NCBI GenBank assembly: GCA_949130485.1 | Contig: OX422205.1 | Coordinates: 6,696,863-6,760,862, forward strand | Length of the DNA: 64,000 nt | Direction of reading: 5' to 3' | Source of the DNA: Agelas oroides | Taxonomy: Eukaryota; Porifera; Demospongiae; Agelasida; Agelasidae | Part shown: positions 30,038 through 41,200 of the stretch, piece by piece | Position numbering within the stretch: the stretch's first letter is position 1 | How the letters are laid out: the number at the start of each line of letters is the position of its first letter | Translations under genes and position numbers: made by a program | The notes under the pieces: generated by a model | Told to the model about the DNA's origin: nothing | The model's database searches: none | Seen by the model: the letters and a program-made list of their open reading frames with translations, nothing else

Positions 30038-31896
30038 GCACAGGTCATGTGGTGTTGGCTAGAGACATCCCCACGAAGAATTTTTTTGCTCTCAAGATTG
30101 ACTCTCAGAGATGATTCTGGTGAGACGAGTGGAGCACTCAACAGCGAGAAATCCATTCTTCCATTCTGCATTCAACATGTGAGTCTGCCTCACTTCTCTC
30201 CACCTCCCTCTCTTTCCTCCCCCTCCTCCCTCCCCCTCCTCCCTTCCTCCCTCCCTCCTCCCTCCCCCTCCTCCCTTCCCCTCCTCCCTCCCCTCCTCCC
30301 TCCCACTCCTCCCTCCCCTCCCTCCCCTCCTCCCTCCCCTCCTCTCTCTCCCCTCTCCCTCTCCCATTTCCCTCCACCTTCCTCCATCCTTCCCCTTGCC
30401 TCCTCCCAACCCTCCCTCTCTTCCGTAACCCTACTCCCACTCCCTCCTTCCCCTCCTCCCTCCCTCTTCCCTTTTCCTCCCCTTCCTCCCTCCCCTCCTT
30501 CCTCCCCTCCTCCCTCCCCTCCACCCTTCCCCCTCCACCCCTCCCCTCCCTCCCCTCCTCCCTCCCCCTCCTCCCTCTCTCCCCTCCCTCTTCCCTCCCC
30601 CTCCCTCTCCCCTCCCTCCCTCTCTTCCCTCCTCCCTCTTTCCTCCCTCTCTTCCCTCCCCCTCTTCCCTCCCTCTCCCTTTCCTGATTCCTTTCCCTCA
30701 GGACTGCTTCCCCTCCCCTCCCTCCTTTCCCTTCTCTCTTTTCTCCGTCCCCTCACCTCCCTCTTCCCTCCTTCCCCTTCCATCCCTCCTTCCCTCTCTC
30801 CTCCCTCCTTCCCCTTCCACCCTCTCTCCCCTCCCCCTCACCCCCCTCCTCCCTCCATCCCTCTTCCCTCCCCCTCCCTCTTCCTCACCCTTCCTCTCTT
30901 CTCTCCCCCTCCTCCCCTTCCATCCTCCCTCCCCCTCTTTCCTCCTCCCCTCCCCCTCTTTCCTACCCCTCTTCCCTCCCCTCCCTTTCTTTCCCCTCTT
31001 CCCTCCCCTCCCCCTCCCTCTCCCTCTCATTTCTAACCTTGCTACCCCTCCCCTCCCTCTCCCTCTTTTCTAACCTTACTCTCCCTTCCCTCCTCCCTCC
31101 CCCTCCTCCCTCCCCCTCCCTCCTCTCCCTTTTTTCCCTCTCCCCATTAGTCACCATCTATCATGGCACTTAAGTCTGTACTCTTCCCCCTCTCCCCCTC
31201 TCCCCCTCTCCTCCCCCTCTCCCCCTCTCCCCCTCTCCTCTCCCCCTCTCCCTCTCTCTCCCCCTCTTCCCCTCCCTCTCTCCCCCTTTACTCACCCCCT
31301 CTCCTCCCCCTCTTCCCCACGTTTTCAGTTGTCACTTGTGTTATTCAAGTGTATACTAGTAGAATAAGACTAGTGCTTTTGAACACTAGCTGTGTTCGCA
31401 GGCCACTTTCTGTCACTCGGAAAACTGTAGACGGCCTGGGAAATATTCCCACAAATGGTAGAAAGACTGATTCCACATGGGCTCACCTCTCCTCCTGCGC
31501 ACTGTGGTACGCCACAGTACCTGGCTTCACAGATCATCCAGAGACAGAGGCACGGGAAGGAGGTGGATTGGTGGGCACTTGGTATCTCATCTGTGAGATG
31601 CTTGTGGGGTAAGTGGGGATGTGGGTTGTGGAAAGTGGGTGGGTGTGGGCGGTGGTGAAATTTCATCTTTCCCATTCTCCACATTTCTCTTTCCTCCTCT
31701 TTCTCCTTCATTCCCTCCCCTCCCTTTCTGTCCCCTTCCTTTCCTCCCTTTCTCCCTCTCCCTCTTCATCTTCCATCCTCCGTGCTCTAGCTATCCACCA
31801 ATTTTTGATGAACATCTGTTTTGTATCTACAAGATCCCAGAGAGGAAGACCAATACAGATCGACCCAAGTGCAAAAGATCTAGAGATGTGATATGA
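30038..31896 (+). pseudogene. PKA-family (PRKACA/PRKX-like) protein kinase pseudogene
   Basis: Exon 30038-30178 encodes GTGHVVLARD and FFALKI (shortened glycine loop, then the ATP-lysine motif) in one frame and LNSEKSIL (helix C region) in another. The exon ending at 31608 holds [12 protein letters not shown] and VDWWALGI (activation segment and subdomain IX), then ICEMLVG in a shifted frame. Exon 31791-31896 encodes YPPIFDEHLFCIYKI and, in another frame, IDPSAKDLE. The blocks are in the correct order for a cAMP-dependent kinase-like catalytic domain, and splice sites are mostly preserved. However, at least three frameshifts, the shortened glycine loop and the absence of recognisable HRD and DFG motifs make an active kinase impossible from this copy. 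Introns are CT-rich. Confidence 0.75.
30185..31325 (+). repeat. CT-rich polypyrimidine intron of the kinase pseudogene
   Basis: Over 1 kb of almost pure C/T (CCCTCC and CTCCCT blocks), broken only near 30690-30710 and 31140-31190. The pyrimidine strand is +. Long Pro/Ser (+) and Glu/Gly/Arg (-) open frames here are composition artefacts. It could form triplex or H-DNA. Confidence 0.95.
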
Positions 31897-32089
31897 AGGC
31901 TTGGGAGCTTGAAGGTGTGTGGGTGCATGAGTATGTGAAGGGGTGTGTGGGGTGTGGGTGAGGGGTGTGTGGGGGGAAGGGTGTGGAATGAGTGGGAGAG
32001 GAAGATAGAGGGTGTGAGGGAGATACCATTATTGAGTGCTCCTCTCCCAAGACGTCAAGATGGTGATGTACTCGACTTAAAGAGTAAAA

Positions 32090-32370
32090 CTTGTGTTGCA
32101 CTCTTGTGTGCATGGCTTGTCCAAGAAAATATACTCTGCTGCCTGCTTAAATCTGTCCTGTGTCTCTCCCCTCTTGCCCCCCTTTCTATTTTTCCCATCT
32201 AGTCTAAATAAATCTGAAGTATATTCCGAAGCAGCAAGATGTGTGCATGCCAACAAACTGAACCTACCAATATGCATGGCTTGTGTTGTCTTAAAATATC
32301 CTGCTGTCTGTTGTTCTCGTGTTTCTCTTCCCTCTTGCCCCTCCCAATTCCCTTCTAGTCTCACACGGAA
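32090..32370. repeat. degenerate tandem duplication
   Basis: GCATGGCTTGT, then TATxCTGCTGYCTG, GTGTTTCTC, CCTCTTGCCCC and CTAGTCT occur in the same order at about 32110-32205 and 32273-32362. Nothing else was recognised between 31897 and 32782. Confidence 0.7.
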
Positions 32371-32786
32371 TACTCCACATCGTAAAGCAGTCCTCTAAAC
32401 AGCAAGACTTAGTACAAGACTTCAAGGTACCTAGTGTAGATATTAACTACATTTTGCCTTTGGCAGAATGCAGGTGTGTGCAGGTAGGTTAGGAGGTAGC
32501 TAAATACTGTGAATGCATATTTAGCACGTTACTTAAGTGCCTGACAAACTGGTGAGGTTTGTACCAGGTGTAGGTTAGGGTGTAGGTAAATGCACACATA
32601 CTTATTTTCTATTACAATGCAGTTGTGAACATTGTTCACAACTGTGTTAAGTTTGGGGCTCCATGATGCTTTGTTTTGCTTTCGGTTTTTGTAACCAGCG
32701 TTGTGTTTTGCAGGTGGTACTTTAGCTTTCGTAGGTAGAAATAGAAACTGATGCAATTTAGTTTGTGTTTTTGTTTGTGCAGTTAA

Positions 32787-33400
32787 CCCTTTATACCCGA
32801 ATGACGACTATAGTCGTCATGAATATAGGTACGTTAATTCCGAATGACAACTATAGTCGTCATGGCCACTATCGAGCGGTTAGCGCTCTACACCCTGCGG
32901 CTACGTAGTATATAGTTAGTATGTGCCGCAGGAAGTCGAATAAAGCATAATTAGCTGGGCCATCCTATAGGGACTTTCCCCGGAAATCGCGTTCGAAGTT
33001 TACCGTTCGATCGTGTTGTACTTAGTACTGCCACAGAACAGCTGGTTTCCCACGCGCTACTGCTCCTACCGAATTTGTTCTAGCTAATCATCTAAACAAC
33101 AGTGAAAACCTACCTTCGCTGGAAGTTTTGCCACGGATTTCCAGTCATTTTCCAATATGTAGCGAATACCCGCGCTTCCACCGCTGTATCTTATTCGGAC
33201 TTCACTGCCAACTCGTATGACTACTTCCCGAGTAAAGCAGGTTTGTTTTCAACCTAACTAAGCCTAACTACCAATTGTTGAACTCTGCTAGTTCACAAGA
33301 TATAACGCAATGAATCAACATAGTACAAAATCGCCATTTTTTATCTTGCTTCTCTCGTAATCACGTGTTTATTGTGCGCATGCGCATCGGGTGTAAAGGG
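32787..33400. mobile_element. 614-bp piggyBac-type non-autonomous element
   Basis: TTAA duplications at 32783-32786 and 33401-33404 flank ends CCCTTTATACCCGA and TCGGGTGTAAAGGG. TTAA targets and CCYTTT ends are hallmarks of piggyBac. Subterminal palindromes GACGACTATAGTCGTC occur twice near the left end. There is no transposase frame. The sequence from 33405 to about 33930 contains nothing recognised. Confidence 0.8.
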
Positions 33401-33934
33401 TTAAGAGCTAATTAGCCTACACTTAGCTACTATTTTTTTTAATATTCTGAACTGTATATAATCAGAATTGTAGCATTGCAGGTAAATACCAGTTGCATTT
33501 CAAGGTGCAACTGATTTACAGCTGTCTGCCCCAATAGCACGTAATGTCCATTGTTCTCACAATTTTGTGAGAATTGTAATCATGTATGTATGTTGGGCAG
33601 GTAAATGCTTCCCTTATGGTAATTACATAGATCTATATCTAGCATGCATCTATCATGGGGAGAAATGGTAGAGCTACTTGTGATGGTCACTGGGAGGAGG
33701 TTTGGAGGTCACATCTATGCATGGAAGCAGTGCTGGGCTAGTGAAAAGATGGTGCCAACCCTATTCTGAATGTATAGTCTCAACTGGCTTTTCTGAAAGC
33801 CATTAACACACAAAAGACCTTTGCCCCTCTTACCTGTCCCTGTCCTTCTCATCCATGTTCCTGTCCATCTATCCCTGTTCATATTCCTGTCCCTGTCTAT
33901 CTGTTCCTCTCCCTGTCCATGTATCCCTATAGTA

Positions 33935-36900
33935 TATGCAGTGATGTGCGATAGTATATGCATTGATGTAATATTGCATGCAGTGATGTGCTATAGTATA
34001 TGCTGTGATGTACTATAGCATGCAGTGATGTGCAATAGTATATGTAGTGATTTACAACAGCATGCAGTGAATGTGCAATGGTATATGCAGTGTTGTACTG
34101 TAGCATCAGTGATGTGGAATAGTGTATGCAGTGATACACTATAACATCCAGTGATGTGCAATAGTATATTCAGTGATATGCAATAGCATGCAGCAATGTG
34201 CAATAGTATATGCAGTGATGTGAAATAGTATATGCAGTGATGTGCAATAGTATTTGCAGTGATGTGCAATAGCATGCAGGAATGTGCAGTAGTATATGCA
34301 GTGGTGTAATATAGCATGCAGTGATGTGCAATAGTATATGCAGTGGTGTAATGCATGCAGTGATGTGCAATAGTGTATGCAGTGATGTACTATCGCAGCA
34401 GTGATATGCAATAGTATATTTAGTGATTTACTATAGCGTGCAGTGAATGTGCAATGGTGTCTGCAGTGTTGTACTGTGGCATTCAGTGATGTGGAAAGTG
34501 TATGCAGTGATGAGCTGTAGCATGCAGTGATGTGCAATAGTATATGCAGTGATATGCAATAGCATGCAGCAATGTGCAGTAGTGTATGCAGTGATGTAGC
34601 ATGCAGCAATGTGCAGTAGAATATGCAGTGATGTAATATAGCATGCAGTGATGTGTAGTATATGCAGTGATATGCAGTAGTATATGCAGTGATGTAGTAT
34701 TGCATGCAGTGATGTGCAACAATAGATGCAGTGATACTCAATAGCATGCAGCAATGCGCAGTAGTATGTGCAGTAATGTAATATTGCATGCAGTGATTTA
34801 CAATAGCATGCAGTGAATGTGCAATGGCATATGCAGTGATATGCAATAGCATGCAGCAATGTGCAGTAGTATATGCAGTGATGTAATATAACATGCAGTG
34901 GTGTGCAATAGTATATGCAGTGGTGTAATATAACATGCAGTGGTGTGCAATAGTTTATGCAGTTATATACTACAACATCCAGTGATGTGCAATAGCATAT
35001 GCAGTGATATGTAATAGCATGCAGCGATGTGCAATAGTATATGCAGTGATGTAATATAGCTTGCAGTGATGTGTAATAGTATATGCAGTAATGTACAATG
35101 GTATATGCAGTGATGTACTCTAGCATGCAGCAATGTTCATTAGAATATGCAGTGATGTGATATAGCATGCAGTGATGTGCTATAGTATATGCAGTGATGT
35201 GCAGTAGTGTATGCAGTGATGTACTATAGCATGCAATGATGTGCAATAGTACATGCAGTGATTTACAATAGCATGCAGTGATGTAATATGAATGGCATGA
35301 GTGATGTTCAATAGTATATGCGTGATGTGGAATAGTATATGCAGTGATGTGCAATAGTATATGCAGTGATATGCTATAATATGCAGATGTGCAATAGTAT
35401 ATGCTGTGATATGCTATAACATGTAGTGATGTGCAATAGTATATGCAGTGATATGCAAAGCATGCAGCAATGTGCAGTAGTATATGCAGTGATATAATAC
35501 ATCATGCAGTGAATTGCAATAGTATATGGAGTTTTGTAATATGGCATGCAGTGATGTGCAATAGTATATGCAGTGATGTGCAATAGTGTATGCAGTGATG
35601 TAATATTGCATGCAGTGATGTGCATTAGTGTATGCAGTGATGTACTATGGCATGCAGTGATGTGCAATAGTATATGCAGTGATTTACAATAGCATGCAGT
35701 GAATGTGCAATGGCATATGCAGTGATATGCAATAGCATGCAGCAATGTGCAGTAGTATATGCAGTGATGTAATAAACATGCAGTGGTGTGCAATAGTATA
35801 TGCAATGATGTGCAATAGATTATGCAGTGGTGTACTATACCATGCAGTGATGTGCAATAGTATATGCCGTGATATGCAATAGCATGCAGCAATGTGCAAT
35901 AGTATATGCAGTGAAGTAATATAGCTTGCAGTGATGTGTAATAGTATATGCAGTGATGTACAATGGTATATGCAGTGATGTACTCTAGCATGCAGGAAAG
36001 TGCAATAATGCAGTGATGTAATATAGCGTGCAGTGATGTGCAGTAGTATAAGCAGTGATGTACTATTGCATGCATTGATGTGCAACAATAGATGCACTGA
36101 TATGCAATGGCATGCAGCAATGCGCAATAGTATATGCAGTAATGTAATATTGCATGCAGTCATGTGCAGTAGTGTATGCAGTGATGTACTATAGCATGCA
36201 GTGATGTGCAATAGTACATGCAGTGATTTACAATAGCATGCAGTGAATGTGCAATGGCATATGCAGTGATATGCAATAGCCTGCAGCAATGTGCAGTAGT
36301 ATATGCAGTGATGTAATATAACATGCAGTGATGTGCAATAGTATATGCAGTGATATGCAATAGCATGCAGCAATGTGCAGTAGTATATGCAGTGATTGAA
36401 TATAACATGCAGTGGTGTGCAATAGTATATGCAGTGGTGTGCAATAGTGTATGCAGTGATGTAATATTGCATGCAGTGATGTAATATTGCATGCAGTGAT
36501 GTGCAATAGTGTATGCAGTGATGTACTATAGCAAGCAGTGATTTGCAATAGTATATGCAGTGATTTACAATAGCATGCAGTGAATGTGAATGGTATATGC
36601 AGTGTTGTACTGTAGCATTCAGTGATGTGGAAGTGTATGCTGTGATATGGAATAACATGCAGCAATGTGCAGTAGTATATTCAGTGATGTAGTTTGGCAT
36701 GCAGTGTAATATAGCTTGCAGTGATGTGCAATAGTATATGCAGTGATGTGCAATGGTATATGCAATGATGTACTCTACCAGGCAGCAATGTGCAATAGAA
36801 TATGCAGTGATGTAATGTAGGATGCAGTGATGTGCTATAGTATATGCAGTGATGTGCAGTAGTATATGCCGTGATGTGAAATAGTATATGCAGTGATGTG

Positions 36901-38237
36901 CAATAGTATATGCAGTGATGTACTATAGCATGCATTGATGTGCAATAGTATATGCAGTGATATGCAATAGCATGCAGCAATGTGCAGTAGTATATGCAGT
37001 GATGTAATATAACTTGCAGTGATGTGTAATAGTATATGCAGTGATGTACAGTGGTATATGCAGTGATGTACTCAAGCATGCAGCAATGTGCAATAGAATG
37101 TGCAGTGATGTGCTATAGTATATGCAGTGATGTGCAGTAATATATGCCGTGATGTGAAATAGTATATGCAGTGATGTGCAATAGTATATGCAGTGATGTA
37201 CTATAGCATGCATTGATGTGCAATAGTATATGCAGTGATATGCAATAGCATGCAGCAATGTGCAGTAGTATATGCAGTGGTGTAATATAACATGCAGTGA
37301 TGTGTAATAGTATATGCAGTGATGTGCAATGGTATATGCAGTGATGTACTCTAGCATGCAGCAATGTGCAATAGAATATGCAGTGATGTAATATAGCATG
37401 CAGTGATTACAGTATATGCAGTGGTGTGCAATGGCATATGCAGTGATATGCAATAGCATGCAGCAATGTGCAGTAGTATATGCAGTGATGTAATATAACA
37501 TGCAGTGGTGTGCAATAGTATATGCAGTGATGTGCAATAGATTATGCAGTGATGTATGGCATGCAGTGGTGTGCAATAGTATATGCAGTGATGTGCAATA
37601 GATTATGCAATGATGTAGTATGGCATGCAGTGATGTGCAATAGTTTATGCAGTGTTGTACTATAGCATGCAGTGATTTACAATAGCATGCAGTGAATGTG
37701 CAGTGGTATATGCAGTGTTGTACTGTAGCATTCAGTGTTGTGGAATAGTGTATGCGTGATGAGCTGTGCATGCAGTGATGTGCAATAGCAAGAGCGCATA
37801 AGAACGGGCGGCTAGAGTAAGAATGTGTAACTCCAATAGAAGCCCGTAGTCCGGGCAAAATTATTGAACTGTACTAAAATAGAACATCCGGTCACGTGTG
37901 TGCTTAGCAACAATGCATAAGGGCTTATGTCAACGCAGCGTGCGCAGTGCGTGTTACTATTTTTAGTACTGGCGGTAAATTCCGCCCGGTTTCGAATTTT
38001 ACGTAGTTACACGCTCTTACTCTAGCCGCCCGTTCTTATGCGCTCTTGCAATAGTATATGCAGTGATACACTTTAACATCCAGTGATGTGCAATAGTATA
38101 TTCAATGATATGTAATAGCATGCAGCAATGTGTGATAGTATATGCAGTGATGTGCAATAGTATATGCAGTGATGTTAATAGTATTTGCAGTGATGTGCAA
38201 TAGTATATGCAGTGATATACAATGGCATGCAGCAATG
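33935..38237. repeat. 22-bp satellite (GTGATGTGCAATAGTATATG core)
   Basis: About 190 diverged copies of a 22-bp unit (the 20-base core plus CA), with recurring variants TAATATAGCATGCA, ACTATAGCATGCA and AATGTGCAGTAG. Variants alternate in a loose higher-order pattern. Long - strand frames rich in His, Leu, Cys, Tyr and Thr are artefacts of repeats without stops. It is interrupted by a MITE at 37789-38048. Confidence 0.95.
37789..38048. mobile_element. 260-bp MITE inserted in the 22-bp satellite
   Basis: The terminal inverted repeat of about 44 bp starts CAAGAGCGCATAAGAACGGG and continues CGGCTAGAGTAAGA. The right arm is its near-exact complement. CAATAG on both sides (37783-37788 and 38049-38054) is a 6-bp target duplication. 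Same family as 20264-20427. Confidence 0.9.
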
Positions 38238-41200
38238 TACGGTTGCACCCACTTCCATACGTTCCCCTCGCATTACCCTGCATTCTCCTGTGTTCGTCTG
38301 GTGTTTAGCACCCACCCCATACATTCCCCTGGCGTTCCCCTACATTTCCATTGCACTTTGCACACACTCCCATGCATTTCCCTGGCACTTTGCACCCACT
38401 CCCATACGTTCCCATGGCATTCCCCTGCATTCCACTGGTACTTTGCACCCACTCCCAAACGTTGCTGTGCATTTTCTTGCATTCCCCTGCATTCCCATGG
38501 CATTTTGCACCCATTCCCATACGTTTCCCTGGCATTCCTCTGCATTCCCCTGCATTCCCCTGTGACTTTGCACCCACTCCCATACGTTGCTATGGCATTC
38601 CACTGCATTTCCCTGCATTTCACTGGCACTTTGCACCCACTCCAATACATTCCCCTTGCATTTCCTTGCATTCCCTTGCATTCCCTTGCATTCCACTGGC
38701 ACTTTGCACCCACTTCAATATGTTCCTTGGCATTCCCCTGCATGACACTGCATTCTTGCCCTCCATTTCCCTGGCACTTTGTACCCACTCCCATACATTT
38801 ACCTGGCCCATATGTTCCCCTGGCATCCCCCTGCATTCCCCGGCATTCCCGACACTTAGTACCCACTCCCATACATTCCCTTGGCATTCCCCAGGCACTT
38901 TGCACACCCTCCAATACATTACACTGGTAGTCCCCTGCATTCCCCAGGTACATAGCACTCACTCCCTTACATTCACCTGGTACTCCCTTACATTAACCTG
39001 GTATTCCCCTGCATTCCCCTGCATTCCACTGGCACTTTGCACCCACTTCCATACGTTCCCCCTGGCATTCCCTGCAATCCCCTTTGTTCCCCTGGCATTT
39101 TGGACCCACTCCAATGCATTCCCCTGCATTCCCCTGGCACTTTGTACCCACTCCCATTTGTTCCCTGGCATTCCCTTGCACCCACCTGCATTCCTCTACA
39201 TTCCCCTGGCAATTTGCACCCTCTCCCATACATTCCCCTGGCATTCTCCTGCATTCCCTGGCACTTTGCACCCACTCCCATAGATTTACCTGCATTCTCC
39301 TGGCACTTTGCACACATACCCATTCGTTTCCCTGGCATTCCCCTGCATTTGCCTGCATTCCACTGAATTCCCCTCGCATTGCGCCCACTCCCATATGTTC
39401 CCCTGGTATTCCCCAGCATTCCCCTGCATTCACTTGCATTCTCCTGGCACTTTGTACCAAATCCCATATGTTCCCGTTCCCTGCATTCCCCTGCTTTTTT
39501 CTGGCTTTTGCACCCACACCCATACATTCCCCTGGCATCCTCCCACATTCCCATTGCACTTTGCACACTCCCATGCATTCCCATGGCACTTTGCACCCAC
39601 TCCCATATGTTCCCTGGCATTCCCTTGCATTCCCCTACATTCCCCTGGCACTTTGTGCCCACTCCCATACGTTCCCCTGGCATTCCCCAGCATTTCCTGC
39701 GTTCCCCTGGCACTGCACCACTCCCATACGTTGCTGTGGCATTCACCTGCATTCCCCTGACACTTTGCACCCACTGCCATATGTTCCCTGGCATTCCCTT
39801 GCATTCCCCTACATTCCCCTGGCAATTTGCACCCACTCCCATACGTTCCCCTGGCATTCCCCAGCATTTCTTGCATTCCCCTGGCACTGCACCACTCCCA
39901 TACGTTGCTGTGGCATTCCCCAGCATTCCCCTGGCACTTTGCACCCACTCCCATACGTTCCCCTGTATTCCCCTGTATTCCCCTACATTCCCCTGCATTC
40001 CACTGCGTTCCCCTGGCACTTTGCCTCCACTCTCGTACGTTTCCCTGGCATTCCCCTGCATTCCCCTTCATTCCGCTAGCACTTTACACCCACTCCCTTG
40101 CATTCCCCTGGTAGTCCCCTGCCTTCCCCTGGCACTATACACCCACTCGCATACGTTCCCCTGGCACTATACACCCACTCGCATACGTTCCCCTGGCATT
40201 CCCCTGCATTCCCTGCATTCCCCTGGCAGTTTACACCCACCCCCATACGTTCCCCTGGCATTCCCCTACATTCCCCAGCATACCCCTGGCACTTTGCACC
40301 CACTCCCATACGTTCCCCTGGCATTCCCCTGTATTCCCCTGTATTCCCCTGCATTCCCCTGCGTTCCCCTGGCACTTTGCCTCCACTCTCATACGTTCCC
40401 CTGGCATTCCCCTGCATTCCCCTTCATTCCGCTAGCACTTTACACCCACTCCCTTGCATTCCCCTGGTAGTCCCCTGCATTCCCCTGGCACTATACACCC
40501 ACTCCCATACGTTCCCCTGGCATTCCCCTGGCAGTTTGCACCCACTCCCATAAGTTCCCCTGGCATTCCCCTGGCAGTTTGCACCCACTACCATACATTC
40601 CCCTGGCATTCCCCTGCATTCACCTGAATTTCCCTAGCACTTTACACCCACTCCCGTGGATTGCCGTCATTCCCCTGCATTCCCCTGGCACTTTACACTC
40701 CGATACGTTTCCCTGGCATTCCCCTGCATTCCCCTGGCGCTATACACCTATTCCCATATGTTCCTCTGGCATTCCTTTAAATTCCCCTGCATTCCCCTGG
40801 CATTTGCACCCACTCCCATACGTTCCCCTGGCCTTCCCCTGCATTCCCCAGCATTCCCCTGGCACTTTGCACCCACTCCCATACGTTTCCCTGGCATTTC
40901 CCTGTATTCCCTTCCATTCCCCTGCATTCCACTGCGTTCCCCTGGCACTTTGCCTCCACTCTTGTACATTTCCCTGGCATTCCCCTTCATTCCGCTAGCA
41001 CTTTGCACCCACGCCCTTGCATTCCTCTGGTAGTCCCCTGCATTCCCCTGGCACTATACACCCTCTCCCATACGTACCCCTGGCATTCCTCTGCATTCCC
41101 TGCATTCCCCTGGCAGTTTAAACCCACTCCCATATGTTCCCCTGGCATTCCCCTGCATTCCCCAGCATTCCCCTGGCACTTTGCACCCACTCCCATACGT

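Noticed and set aside
29885-31036. 383-codon Pro/Ser frame (+) and Glu/Gly/Arg frames (-)
   Set aside because: They arise from the CT-rich intron of the kinase pseudogene. Only the short part before 30178 carries kinase sequence.
33935-38237. Long - strand frames rich in LHILLHITACY-like sequence
   Set aside because: Direct translation of the 22-bp satellite, with frame changes wherever the unit length varies.
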